A stretch of DNA of 64,000 nucleotides from Knufia peltigerae. Its lineage: Eukaryota > Ascomycota > Eurotiomycetes > Chaetothyriales > Trichomeriaceae. A program made the position numbers and the translations under genes. The notes below the pieces were generated by a model. It had not been told where the DNA came from, did no database searches, and saw only the letters and a list, made by a program, of their open reading frames with translations. The stretch covers positions 1-64,000 of the forward strand of contig JAPDRN010000048.1 of assembly GCA_030247855.1 (NCBI GenBank). The letters are read 5' to 3'. Below, piece by piece: positions 53,425 through 64,000 of this stretch; position 1 is the stretch's first letter, and each line of letters starts with the position of its first letter.

Positions 53425-54755
53425 TTAATGATGGATTTGAGACTTTCGATTGTGACCACGAGGGTTCGTTCTGGTCGGACCCAAGATACTCGCTAGCCAA
53501 GGTGTGGTTTCTCTCACCGATGGTCGTCTTTCAGCCAGAATCTTCATCGGTTTCAAGTCGTCGTCCGTGTCATCGGAGACGGCGGGATCGTCATCGTCGT
53601 CTTTTTCTTCTTCGTTTTGGACTTTGAGTTGCTGCTGCTGCTGCTTCTTACCCTTGTTTTTGTCTTGCTCCTTCTCCTCATCCTCCCAATCCTCCTCCAA
53701 TGCCGCAATGCTTGGACTCTTCATGGCGAGGTCAGCCTGAGGGCCACTCTCCGTGCTCAAGAACCCAATTGGAAGGGTGAACCCTTGTTCCCCCAAAGTT
53801 TCGTTTGTGTCTGCGTCACATTTGTCTGAATCGGACTGTTTTATAAACAACTTTTCGTGTTTGTTTTTCAAGATGCCCCTTTTTTGAGGAGTTTGGCAAC
53901 CACCCGCCTTGGTCGTGCCGCCTTTGGTGGTGGTGAGGAAATCCTGAGTCGAAAGAGAGCCGTTGTCCCGTGGGCTGCTTGAACGGTGAGAGATGGATGA
54001 CCTCTGGTCGGACAGTCGACGTTGTCCCTGGTCCTGCTGCTGCTGCTGTTGGTGATGATGATTCGATTTGTGGGGTCTTCTTGCCATCATTCCGGCTCGA
54101 ACGACAATCACTGGTATCTCTGGCTGTTGCCAACAACAAGTAGAAACGGAACCGGATAGCATCTTTTGAACACTCGACGAATTCCCGTCGCTTGCAGCCA
54201 CGACGAGCGCAGTGGGTTCATAAAGATCAATCTGTACCGGGTACGTAGTTAGTGTCAATCCTTTTTATAATGTGGCAGAACGACTCCATTCTTAAGCTCA
54301 CTCACTATTGATTGAACGACGATGGAGGAGCTCTTCCCAACTCCCACTATCTCGAGGACGATTTTGATGACCTTTCCACTCGTGTTCTTGTTGATCACAC
54401 TCTCCAAGAGTTTCTCTGCTTCGATGCGATGGTGCCGGCCACGTTTCGAGCGGGAGGGCCAACCGGTCAAGATCGATTCCTTCTCAACCCCGTAGACACA
54501 GACGATCTCGTCGCCGTCGTCGACCAACTCTCCCAGAGCCCATCTCAGGACGAGATCAGAAGACTCGGTGCCATCCAAACCACAAAGGAAGACCCGACCC
54601 GGTCTGGCGGTGGTGGTAGCGGTGGCAATGTCGTAGTAACCACCATGTGCGAAACTGAGTGTGAACAGTTTAAATGGTGCATCTTCGGCATCGAAAGTGT
54701 CAAATGATACACCACGTCTGTAAAGCGGTGATGATGGCAGGGTCGCAGGCGGCAT
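53425..54755 (-). CDS. Universal stress protein (UspA) with long disordered tail
   Basis: Two exons, 54755-54306 and 54231-53425, with a 74-bp intron give 418 residues. The Usp fold starts V-F-L-C-G-L-D-G-T-E-S-S-D-L-V-L-R-W-A (about 55-73). It is completed across the intron by I-D-L-Y-E-P-T-A-L-V-V-A-A-S-D-G-N and G-S-V-S-T-C-C, then I-P-V-I-V-V. The normal ATP-binding G-x2-G-x9-G-S is partly kept. From about residue 205 the protein is low-complexity: His and Gln runs (HHHQQQQQQ), Ser-rich segments, a Lys/Glu/Asp-rich stretch, and a basic end. Fungal Usp proteins with such tails are known but of unclear role. The intron was chosen because it joins V-V-Q-S-I to the D-L-Y-E-P strand. Confidence 0.83.
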
Positions 54756-55895
54756 TCCCCCTTTGTCGAGGTACGGGAAAGGATGGGAAACGAGGCGATC
54801 AAGTGCTCACATGTTTCCCTTTATTAGATACTTCGACATGTGTGTGGCGTGGGATGAGATGAGAGTCGAGACTGATGATCCACACGTCCTTATTTCCCAA
54901 TGCTTGCATCTTATTGCTCCTTTCAGCATGCTTGAGGACCTGTAGTGACGACCACCATGCCAAGCTCACGAGCCAACACCAACAGAGGCAGGATAGCCCG
55001 CTGGAATTCGCGAGAGGGGGGTGGTGAGCTGATGTCAATCCAATTACGAGTGATGATTTTGGCGTAGTCTGGAGCTTGCCAAGGCAATCCCTTGCCCCTC
55101 CCATGTCGAGCGATGCTGTTCCGATTTGAAGCTTCAAGAAACTCGGTTGATTCGTTCGCTCAGCCTCAAAAAGGGGGCTGTGTTGTAGTCGAGTAAATTT
55201 GAGTGCACGTGCCTGGGAGGTGGAGGGAGGTAAGGCTCCCTTCATTGATATTCAGGACCGCCATTACCCTTGACGTTCTCACAGAGACAACACGAGTAGA
55301 TGCTACAAACGTGTGTACAGGTGCAAGGATATCCTTACCTGGGGCCCCCTGTTAAGCGAGGAGCGATGAATTACAAGTATGTTAAAATGGTGGAGTGGAG
55401 TTGTAAGGTCGTTGAGGGGTTTGCTGTACTTTCGCACATGTCACTCGTAGACCTCGTCCATTCAGCGAACCGTAACTCGTCCTATACGGGGTATTCGTAC
55501 TTGACTTTTAAGGCGACTCGCTAACAAGTACTGTAAGCTTGCCCCGCGACAAATACGAGATTTACAAAGTCTGAGCTTTGGTGGCCCGAATCCCGATCGA
55601 ATGATCGTAGGACGTACTTTGTGTCTAGGCCCTCGTACTCGTTACCCGCATTTGTCTTTGCTGACTCACGATGGTGTCGACTTTACCGGCAATCTTACAA
55701 TATGTGCCTTTGCTGAGTCGAGCTTAGTTAGCCGACTGTAATATTGAGCTTCTTCTTGTCGATCTAATGATCGAGTTTCCTCAGACAACGTCCTTCAAGG
55801 GGCCCCAATTACTTCCCCGTGAGGTACATAGGTAGTAAGTCAAGGTAAGCAAAGCTGTATCAGCTCCCCTCGGAGGAACTTATCGTCATCAAGCA
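54756..55895. other. Divergent intergenic region
   Basis: About 1.1 kb between the divergent starts of the Usp gene and the unknown 597-residue gene. It has only short ORFs without family resemblance, and no RNA gene is seen. Confidence 0.45.
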
Positions 55896-57689
55896 ATGCC
55901 TTCCTCATTCGGAGCTGATGACATCCCTGCGAGCATCTCACTGTCCTCGACGACATTGCGGAGGTTCGCTGGAGCCAAAGTTGATCCTTACGTTCGCTAT
56001 GTGGCCTTCTTACTCCTCCGCGATCTGAAAATCGGTGTCGCAGGCCAGCGGAACATGAACAATGCTCTTAGCAACCTTCCGGTCCATATGTCCGTCGCAC
56101 CGGCTGACAAGTTATCTCTCGGTTGGGGTCCTTCGCACGTCATCTACGACCGAGCTGTCCATGAGGACGAAGGATCCTACGATCATCTGGCTGTGATGCT
56201 TGCCTTGACCGAGACTTTCCACGAGACCTATGGGGCGTTGGTGCTGATGGAATTATCGGCAGCAGCAACAGCAGCAACTCCGGGCGAGGCAACCACACCT
56301 CATTTCGTTCAGTGGAAAGCCGCCTTACATGGGTGCAACGGCGCGCTTGCTTCGACGGATTTCGGGCTCCTTGTAGAAGATTACATCCAGCTGTATCCCT
56401 ACAACATCATCAATGTGGATCACGTGGAATCTCTAATCCCGCCCAGAGTGGTCGCTAAAGCCATATCTGCCCTGCTTGAAGTTACGAGCGGGCGTCAGAA
56501 GCAGGCCACATTTACCGGCAGCGCAATCACTAGCTGGATAGGGGCAGTGGCCGAATGGCTCTGTGATCTGCCGCTTGCCGTGTATCAGACTGGTGGACAA
56601 CAGTTGCGCAGAACACACGCAGATCAAGACCCTCAGATAACGTTGGTCTTTGTCAAGAACCCGGGACTCTCGGTTTCCTTCGAAAAGGGAGATTTGGATA
56701 TATCTGGAGTTGCTGACTTGTCGCTCGTGGACAGAACTTACTCTTCGGCAGTGCACGCGACTCCGTTCGGAGGTCGAGTGGCATGGCAGTCACTTCTCCC
56801 AAAAGTGTTTGGCAAGAGTTTTCGTTATCTAGACCACGAAGAGTCAAAGGCATTCGCGACCATGATGGGAAGTGCTGCCAAAATGTTTGAGGGCCTCGCT
56901 CTCGGCAGAGGGCATGAAGAACACAATGAGCTCGTTTCAACCCAGAATCAGAACAACGACGCATCCTATGGTGCCGGACTAATCGTGACTTTGACCAATT
57001 GGCTCCCTGAACTTCGGCGCTTCGAAGGGCGGATGGAAAAACAGCTGAAGTTGTCCCATGAGGACGCGGCAGCGAATTATGTCGAACAACTGACACGGGT
57101 TAGGAAGGCCTGCCATTGTGGGATCTGCACTGCCAAAGAACACCTTGCAGATGGACAGGAAGGTGTGCCGCCGCCTCATGGCTATTGTCTCGCTGTACTG
57201 GTCGAAACCATTATCGCTCTCGGGTTATCCTTGTCCAGAATGACAGTGTCATCGCGATTGTATCCCACACGATCAGGAATCCAAAGCTTCTATCTTGGTC
57301 AAGTCTCGAAGCGACTGGAAGCCCGGGGCAAGCACTGGAAAGAACATTTCAAGATTGTGTATGGGAACGAGTGGAATGCGCCTGATGTCCGTCGTCTTCA
57401 AAATGCCATCCAGATCTTCACGGGTTCCAGGCCGACGAAGAACATCACCGAGAACCTTGTGGCCATCTCACACGAAGGGATCTGTGCGTACTTTGTGGCC
57501 ATGGAGAAGGGGTATCCATCGGAAAAGGTCCACCAAGTGCAGTTGATCCGCGTCGTCAGTGGGAGCATCAACGTCGGCGAGAAGCTGTTTGACAGAGCGT
57601 GCCTTGGATCCCTCCCAAGAGCTGATTATGATGACCCGTGGGAGCAGCTGGAGTATGACCACTTGCCTAAGCCCTTGTTCTGCAAATGA
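55896..57689 (+). CDS. Large fungal protein of unknown function with CHCGIC motif
   Basis: Single exon of 597 residues with no signal peptide or membrane helix. I do not recognise a named domain. The composition is balanced and the sequence looks well conserved: R-F-A-G-A-K-V-D-P-Y-V-R-Y-V-A-F-L-L-L near the start, A-D-K-L-S-L-G-W-G-P-S-H-V-I-Y-D around 72, Y-D-H-L-A-V-M-L-A-L-T-E-T-F around 95, and W-K-A-A-L-H-G-C-N-G-A-L-A-S around 145. C406-H-C-G-I-C411 is a possible metal or redox site, with a nearby C at 441. A helical C-terminal third follows. Similar hypothetical proteins, as I recall, occur in many filamentous fungi. The start is the first ATG of a clean frame. Confidence 0.75.
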   Translation: MPSSFGADDIPASISLSSTTLRRFAGAKVDPYVRYVAFLLLRDLKIGVAGQRNMNNALSNLPVHMSVAPADKLSLGWGPSHVIYDRAVHEDEGSYDHLAVMLALTETFHETYGALVLMELSAAATAATPGEATTPHFVQWKAALHGCNGALASTDFGLLVEDYIQLYPYNIINVDHVESLIPPRVVAKAISALLEVTSGRQKQATFTGSAITSWIGAVAEWLCDLPLAVYQTGGQQLRRTHADQDPQITLVFVKNPGLSVSFEKGDLDISGVADLSLVDRTYSSAVHATPFGGRVAWQSLLPKVFGKSFRYLDHEESKAFATMMGSAAKMFEGLALGRGHEEHNELVSTQNQNNDASYGAGLIVTLTNWLPELRRFEGRMEKQLKLSHEDAAANYVEQLTRVRKACHCGICTAKEHLADGQEGVPPPHGYCLAVLVETIIALGLSLSRMTVSSRLYPTRSGIQSFYLGQVSKRLEARGKHWKEHFKIVYGNEWNAPDVRRLQNAIQIFTGSRPTKNITENLVAISHEGICAYFVAMEKGYPSEKVHQVQLIRVVSGSINVGEKLFDRACLGSLPRADYDDPWEQLEYDHLPKPLFCK

Positions 57690-58337
57690 GACGTACATTA
57701 CGGAGTGACTACTCTAGAATAGTCATCGGCGTCGGAAGTATAGGAAGCTGGCAAATCTTGTTGATTCCTGTCGTTTGGAACACGGACGAAGGGCTTCAAG
57801 CCACAATGGGTAGGGTCAGCCAAGGTGGCCATGCGTTTTATTAGTATTTATTACGGAGTAGAAGTCGAGTGCGTTCCATTCGAGTGTGTCCCAGGGGAAA
57901 GTGGTGGATATTAGTAGTAAGTAGCTGTTGTTGGTTGTTTGTGGGTATGAAGCCCGGAGAAGACTCGGGCTCCAAAGAGGCTTAAGCGGGTTCTGTTTAT
58001 AACGAGGGAAATAGGTGAAGTAAGCTGAATTAATTGGCCGTCAGAGAATCGTCTGATACTGGATCCCGCTGTGGCCCCTGTGATTCGCCCTGTACAGCTC
58101 CGCCCCTGGCCGGAGGAGGGCACAGGGAGGGGTACGCCCGCCAATCCAGACCCAGTGACAAAGCTCACATGCTGTTCACATCGGCTCACAACGCGCTTCC
58201 TCTTTTGCTTTTTTCTGGAACTTGACATTCCTCGAGACGACAAAGTTGTTGGTCAATCCTTACCTCAGCGACAGCATCTCGAGATTCATTCTCTGGTCTG
58301 CTCCTGTGCAGCCTGGTAATTCTGGTGTGAGTGGATC
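57690..58337. other. Intergenic region upstream of ACH1
   Basis: About 650 bp between plus-strand genes. TACGGAGTA is present in full at 57852-57860 and in near form at 57699. The right part is the ACH1 promoter, with pyrimidine-rich sequence near 58190-58220. Confidence 0.5.
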
Positions 58338-60242
58338 ATGGCGGCCTCAGCCTTGCTCAAAAGCCGGTGTCGACGAGCTTCATACCTAAATAAACTTGCA
58401 AAGGCAGAGGATCTTATCGACCTTTTCCCCCATGGCTCGTACATCGGCTGGTCAGGCTTTACAGGAGTAGGATATCCAAAGTGAGTAACTCCAGATCTCA
58501 AGTTGTGACTGTCGCACAGCTCTGACCCGGCTCGATAGGAAAGTCCCGACGGCCTTGGCCGACCATGTTGAGAAGAATGGACTCCAGGGGAAGCTCAAGT
58601 ACAATCTCTTTGTGGGTGCTTCGTCCGGCGCAGAGACGGAGAACCGATGGGCAAGACTCAACATGATCGAACGACGAGCTCCTCACCAGGTCGGCAAGGA
58701 GATCGCCAAAGGTATCAACAACGGTAACATCAAATTTTTCGACAAGCATCTCAGTATGTTCCCTGTAGACTTGATGTACGGTTACTATACCATGCACAAG
58801 GAGAACAACAAACTGGATGTTGCAATCGTCGAGGCGTCTGCCATCACGGAGGACGGCGGCATCATTCCCGGCGCCAGTGTGGGAGCATCACCTGAGATTA
58901 TACAGATGGCCGACAAGGTATCTTTGAATTGAGTAACTTGTCGAAACAGTTAGAAGGCGATCTGACGTTTTTCGAAGGTCATTATCGAAGTCAATACGGC
59001 TGCTCCCAGTTTCGAGGGCTTGCACGATATCACTATGACTGACTTGCCGCCACGAAGAAAGGTGAGTTTGCCGTGGATGTGGTTTTTTGTTTCCAGGCTG
59101 ACGGGTTTCCAAGCCATACCTGATCATGGCGCCTGAGGATCGTATCGGTACACCACATATCCCCGTTGACCCAGAGCGGGTAGTCGCCATTGTCGAATCA
59201 GACTATCCCGATCAGACCAGCGAAAATGCGCCCGAGGACGACTGTTCGAGAGCCATTGCATCCAACCTCATCGAATTTCTCCAACACGAGGTCAAACATG
59301 GTCGATTGCCGCCCAACTTGCTTCCAATCCAGTCCGGTATTGGAAACATCGCGAATGCCGTGATTGGTGGATTGGCCAAGGGAGGTGCAAACTTCAAGAA
59401 CCTCAAGGTGTGGACTGAAGTTTTGCAAGATTCATTCCTCGATCTGTTCGACAGTGGGAACCTGGACTTTGCGACAGCCACATCCATCCGATTCTCGCCG
59501 GGCGGTTTCAAGCGTTTCTACGATGGGGTAAGTCGCGCGTGCCCTCTCTTTCCCTCTCCCTTGCCATTATGGCCACTGACAGTTTCATCCAGTGGGAAGC
59601 ATATCACACTAAGCTGCTGCTCAGATCTCAACAAGTTTCAAACTCACCTGAGATCATCCGACGATTGGGCGTCATCGGAATGAACACGCCAGTTGAAGTC
59701 GACATTTATGCCCATGCAAACAGCACATGCGTCATGGGATCTCGTATGCTCAACGGTCTCGGCGGCTCGGCCGATTTCTTGCGTTCTTCCAAGTACTCGA
59801 TCATGCACACGCCCAGTGCGCGACCCACGAAGACCGACCCTACCGGTATCAGCTGTATCGTGCCGATGTGTACTCACGTCGATCAAACTGAGCACGACTT
59901 GGATGTTGTGGTTACCGAAGTCGTATGTTTTCCCCTGTCTCTTGTTCTCTTCTGTCCTCTCTGAGCACTCACATCATGGACAAAAACTAACTTGATTTTT
60001 CAATAACCAAACAGGGCCTGGCCGATGTTCGAGGACTGTCTCCACGAGAGAGAGCCCGAGTCATCATCAAGAACTGTGCACACCCAGACTATCGACCGAT
60101 TTTGGAGGATTATTTCAACAAAGCAGAATTCGAGTGTTTAAGGAAAGGAATGGGTCACGAACCCCATCTACTCTTCCAGGCATTCGACATGCATAAAAAC
60201 CTGGTTGAGAATGGCACCATGAAAATCAACGGATGGAAATGA
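58338..60242 (+). CDS. ach1: Acetyl-CoA hydrolase / acetate:succinate CoA-transferase Ach1
   Basis: Six exons (58338-58480, 58539-58917, 58978-59061, 59114-59527, 59593-59922, 60015-60242) give 525 residues, the normal Ach1 length. Conserved blocks include S-Y-I-G-W-S-G-F-T-G-V-G-Y-P, A-D-H-V-E-K-N-G-L-Q-G-K-L-K, F-V-G-A-S-S-G-A-E-T-E-N-R-W-A-R, I-I-E-V-N-T-A-A-P-S-F-E-G-L and S-G-I-G-N-I-A-N-A-V. The C-terminal block is G-L-A-D-V-R-G-L-S-P-R-E-R-A. This mitochondrial enzyme moves CoA between acetate, succinate and their thioesters, detoxifying acetate and propionyl-CoA. The join between exons 5 and 6 uses gtatgt and gives T-E-V-G-L where most orthologs have T-E-Q-G-L. A gtcgta donor one codon earlier is weaker. 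Confidence 0.93.
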
Positions 60243-61841
60243 GTACCACGAGGTCCCTCGAATGAAGGTCTCTGAGAGTATATGTATATACATCGATGGA
60301 AAGATGCAAGTGGGCTTAGGGGTACTTAGAAAGATTTGGGTGCATCATGTCTTTCGGATCTGAGTCAGTTGAATTATACTGAGTCAGCAGCAAATTTGCG
60401 CACAGTGTCATGTAAAACAATAGGAGTCGAATCCGACAGTGGGAAGGAATCATCCAGCCTAGGCTGAAGTTCAATCCATGTCGACTTCTTGAGAATCCCG
60501 TTCTCAATCTTGCCTTTGGTGCTCTTTTGTCAAGGACTATACAACTCCCTCTCATTACTTTGCTCCGTCCCTGATGCCCTGCCATCTGTCCTAGGCGAAG
60601 TGCACATTCGACGCTTGCCTAGATCTTTGTGTTCCAGAGACAAGTCGCAGATGGCGCACCCTGTTGATCGTTGTATTGTGCTCCTATCTCACGAGCTTTT
60701 GCACACTCACGGAATACCCAAAGTAGCAAGACCAAGGATAAGAGGGGAAAAGGTACCTACTGTATCGTACTGTTGTAATGCGTAGGTACGAGCAAGCGCC
60801 GGTCTCGGTCGGGCATCATGCCGTCGCCAAGTGGGCGCTATATACGGACTTCAAGCCCTCGATCGTTTGCCTCGTCCAGTACTAAATCTACGGGTACAGC
60901 ACTTCATCGAAAGCGTGATGCTTGTCAACGTCAAGTTTGCCCCCCATTGCGTCCACTGAGGTGCAGATCCCCAGGGTCCCAACATCATTTCTCTCGCTTG
61001 ATCCTTGCTGCAGTGTAACCATGTACGCAAAGACTCATTGTCCAACATCCACTTCCACCGTACACAACACCTTTGTATGGTTATCAGAGCCGACAGCCAA
61101 CATCCCACTGCTTCGAAGTCCAATAGGATGCGTGAAGAATTTTCTATGACCTACGAACTAATGAAGAGCTAGCAGACGTTTGCTGCTTCGAACGAATCCG
61201 GGTGAGACAATTCTGTGTCATTTCCTCAATGCTCGCTTCCCTCAGTCGCTCTCAGACGGACAAAACTCGGCGCATCTGTGTAACATGTCCGATTCAACGT
61301 CCTATTGTCCGGAAAGATCGCAATAGAAGCTGTTGCCAGGAAGAAAGAACACTTCCAATCATCTATAAATCATGCTGAGGCGATATTGATCTTCTAGCTA
61401 GACGGGGGGGGGGGGTGGGCCGAATGCCCCCGCGCGGAGACGTCTTCATCAATTAGCCAACATCCCATGCTCCGTACACCTTCTGGGAGTTCCAGCCAGA
61501 CCAATGGCAGCACACAACGTGAAGAAAATTCCTCCCAAAGTGGTAGTCCGACGGCCATACGGAGGCAAGGATTGCAACGACGCTTCTATATAGTCATAGG
61601 CTATGACAATCATGCCTGCATTCAGCATACGTTTTTCGCCGGTCTATATGCCGATGGCGACTGGTGCGCCCATGGAGCTATCGGTAAAGCGATCGGCGAC
61701 AAGAGGCCAGCGTGTGGCACGATTGAGGTAAGTTGAAGATCCTGGTGATATAAAACCTAGTACGCTGCTCTCGTTCCCCGGTAAGTTCACCTCCGCGTTC
61801 GAGCTTGATTTAGCCCGTGAGAGTTTTGTTGTACGTTAACC
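60243..61841. other. Intergenic region with a 12-G run
   Basis: About 1.6 kb between ACH1 and the sugar transporter. A run of 12 G with a following GGG is at 61404-61419. An 89-codon ORF at 61467-61736 shows no family resemblance. Confidence 0.45.
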
Positions 61842-64000
61842 ATGACTGCCACGAAACGGAAGTATCTAGGAGGCTCGGGCAATGCCTTGACCGTCTGGAT
61901 CACGCTTGCCGCCTCGACTGTCCTCGTCTTCTATGGCTATGATCAGGTACGCTGAAGCGGAAGAAATGCCCTCTGGGCCATGAATTGCTAGCCAAAATGC
62001 TGACCGGGATTGCGCTCCTTCAGGGTGTCTTTGGAAACGTCCTCGTCGGTCAGAACTTCCTCGATCAAATGGGCAACCCGTCGGCAAAAGACCAAGGAAC
62101 TATGACCAGTGTTTATAATTTGGGATGTTTCGGAGGCGCGTTATCCACGCTTTACACCGGCGACAAGCTTGGTCGTCCCAGGACGCTACTCCTGGGAAGT
62201 AGCATCATCGCCGTGGGTGCCATCATCCAGACGGCATGCTGGAGCATGGGGCAAATGGAGGCAGGAAGAGTCATTGCCGGCCTTGGAACAGGCATGAACA
62301 CTGCCACAGCAGGCGTCTGGCAGGCTGAAACAAGCAAGTTCCACAGCCGTGGGAAACTAGTCATCATTCAGATGGCCAACTGCATCACCGGATTTTGCAT
62401 TTCGAATTGGTTGACTCTGGGCTTTTCTTTCGCCCCCGGCAGCGTTGCCTGGCGTTTTCCATTGGCTTTTCAGTGCTGTAAGTCTTTTTCAACTCACCCA
62501 GTTCTGGCCTTCGTCCTGCCATTTCTCTCTGTCCTTCCCCCTCTCCTCAAGGGCTTTGGAATGCGAGACCAAACCGCTCACAACGAGATATCTAGTCTTC
62601 ACTGCCTTAGTATGGATGATGTGCCCGTTTCTCCCGGACTCGCCCCGTCTGTTGATTCGGAAAGGCAGATATGATGAAGCACGTGAAGTTCTCGCAGCGC
62701 TCGAGGGCAATGGCGCCACTCCCGAGTCCGCCTCCGTCCGTACCCAGTTTAACATCATCAAAGACGTCCTCGACCGAGAAACCGCCCTCCAGTATACTTG
62801 GTGGCAGCTCCTCACTGGGCGAGGACCGTCTGGTGTTGTCAGAAGAATGATTCTGGGTGCTTGGATGCAAGCTATGAATCAAGTAAGTTGGTACTTGACT
62901 CCTTTTTCCGGAACTCGAAGTACTCCTGGCTTGTATTAGAAAGAAGCCACTGGTTCATGGCATCAATCTCTGGATCTAAATTTCTAATGTTGACTTGTTC
63001 AGATTAGCGGCATCAATGTCACATCGTACTTCCAGACGTAAGTACCATGTTGGCCCTACATATCTCGAGTTCTAGGCTAATGGAGGATTGCAGTTACATT
63101 TTTATCCATGCCATCAATTTGAGCGAACTATTGTAAGTCCTTAGACCATGATTGGCATTCGCTCTCAGCGCAAGACTTGCCGTCTCTCAAGTAATTTCAC
63201 AAAAAGTTCTCAACTAACCTCGTTATACAGAGCCCGCATTCTCGCAGCTGCCGGTTCTGTCGATTACTTGATCTTCAGCTTCCTGGCATGGTTCCTGATT
63301 GAGCGCTTCGGCCGTCGCCGCGTCATGATGGTATCGGCCTTTGCTTGCTCAGCATGCTGGACCACCATCAGCATCTCCCTCGGGCTTTCCGAGACCGGCA
63401 AAGCGAATGCCTACTCGATGGGCGCCCTCGCTACGACGGCGTTCTTCCTTTTTTTCGCTAGCTTCGGTTCAGGCGTCTTAGGAGTTCCCTGGCTCTATCC
63501 CACTGAGATCAATCACATCTCGTTCCGAGCCAAGGGAGCATCTCTCGCCATGAGCACGAACTGGATCATGAATTACATGGTGAGGCCGCCCACTCTCCAA
63601 TCGATGCCACAAGCTCCTACCAAGGCAGAACCAGTTGTTGAAACAGGAAATGGATGGCTGACATTGGCATCTTTCGGTTGTCTCGAATCTAGGTCGCACA
63701 AGTCACACCGCCGGGAATCGCGAACCTGGGCTACCGTTTCTGGATCATCTGGGCCGTTCTCTGCGCCAGCTTCATCCCGACGACGTACCTTTTCTATCCG
63801 GAGACGGCGAACCGTACGCTCGAGGATATCGATCGGTATTTCGAAGAGCACAGAAACATCTTTGTGTTCAACGACAAGATGGCGACGCAGCTGAAGCGGC
63901 CAGAGGTGTGGGAGAAGATGGACGAGGAGATCGCGAAGCGGGCGGACGAGGAGAAGATCAAGAATGGCGAGGTCTTCGAGGAGCACGAAGTTACGGATGG
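61842..64000 (+). CDS. MFS sugar transporter (partial, runs off window end)
   Basis: Seven exons are visible: 61842-61946, 62024-62477, 62596-62882, 63003-63037, 63094-63132, 63231-63579, and 63693 to the window end. They give at least 525 residues. Family motifs are G-D-K-L-G-R-P-R (loop 2-3), P-D-S-P-R-L-L-I-R-K-G-R (the PESPR motif before the central loop), E-R-F-G-R-R-R (loop 8-9), P-W-L-Y-P-T-E-I-N and Y-P-E-T-A-N-R-T-L-E-D-I-D. This is the fungal hexose/lactose-permease-like sugar porter group of twelve helices. Two very short exons (35 and 39 nt) code the start of the second half (I-S-G-I-N-V-T-S-Y-F-Q-T). Which sugar is carried is unknown. The C-terminus lies beyond 64000. Confidence 0.87.

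Noticed and set aside
61467..61736. 89-codon ORF upstream of the sugar transporter
   Set aside because: No similarity to any family I know, no splice partners, and composition like the surrounding non-coding sequence.

Overview
This window is nuclear DNA of a filamentous ascomycete (Pezizomycotina). The evidence is short introns of 47-190 bp with GT..AG ends, compact intergenic spaces, a fungal Zn2Cys6 regulator, and fungal gene families such as an Arn/Sit-type siderophore transporter, a TDT anion channel, a GH79 glycosidase and a Rab protein ending in CC. The protein sequences look most like Eurotiomycetes, possibly black yeasts (Chaetothyriales), but that placement is an inference. No prokaryotic, viral or clear transposon genes are seen. 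I rebuilt 28 protein genes, most of them spliced, and one eroded tRNA gene.

Layout. 0.3-9.8 kb: an NTF2-like protein with repeated aromatic/acidic motifs, RNA polymerase II subunit RPB7, an Mpo1-type lipid dioxygenase diverging from it, an atypical extended SDR, an Ayr1-like SDR and a coiled-coil protein. 10.6-22.4 kb: an accessory metabolic stretch with a classical SDR, a regulator carrying both a C2HC finger and a Zn2Cys6 cluster, an FAD/NAD(P) oxidoreductase, a family-16 methyltransferase, a Dal5-like MFS permease and a TDT anion channel. 22.4-30.5 kb: a tRNA-Pro-like relic, a one-helix membrane protein with an in-frame stop near its apparent start, the succinyl-CoA ligase beta subunit and a secreted histidine phosphatase. 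31-39.6 kb: a PAQR receptor-like protein, the siderophore transporter, an RNPS1-like SR protein, and the riboflavin enzyme RIB7 joined to an N-terminal FAR1/WRKY-GCM1-like domain. 40.5-49.7 kb: a GH79 beta-glucuronidase-like enzyme, a P450, an amino-acid permease and a Rab24-like GTPase. 51-64 kb: a flavocytochrome b2-type dehydrogenase, a universal-stress protein with a long tail, a large protein of unknown function, ACH1 and a sugar transporter cut by the window end.

Functionally, much of the set belongs to carbon and energy metabolism: LSC2 (TCA cycle), b2-type lactate dehydrogenase, ACH1 (acetyl/succinyl-CoA exchange), and uptake of sugars, amino acids, anions and chelated iron. Housekeeping genes (RPB7, LSC2, ACH1, RNPS1) are mixed with single copies of accessory oxidoreductases and transporters. 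No polyketide synthase, NRPS or terpene synthase backbone is present, so a classical secondary-metabolite cluster is not supported.

Exon borders were set by eye from GT..AG sites, reading frame and family similarity, not from transcripts. The points most worth checking are the RIB7 fusion, upstream ORFs overlapping the RIB7 and b2-type start codons, the dual-zinc regulator and its enzyme neighbours, the broken-looking start at 23.96 kb, and the unknown 597-residue protein.
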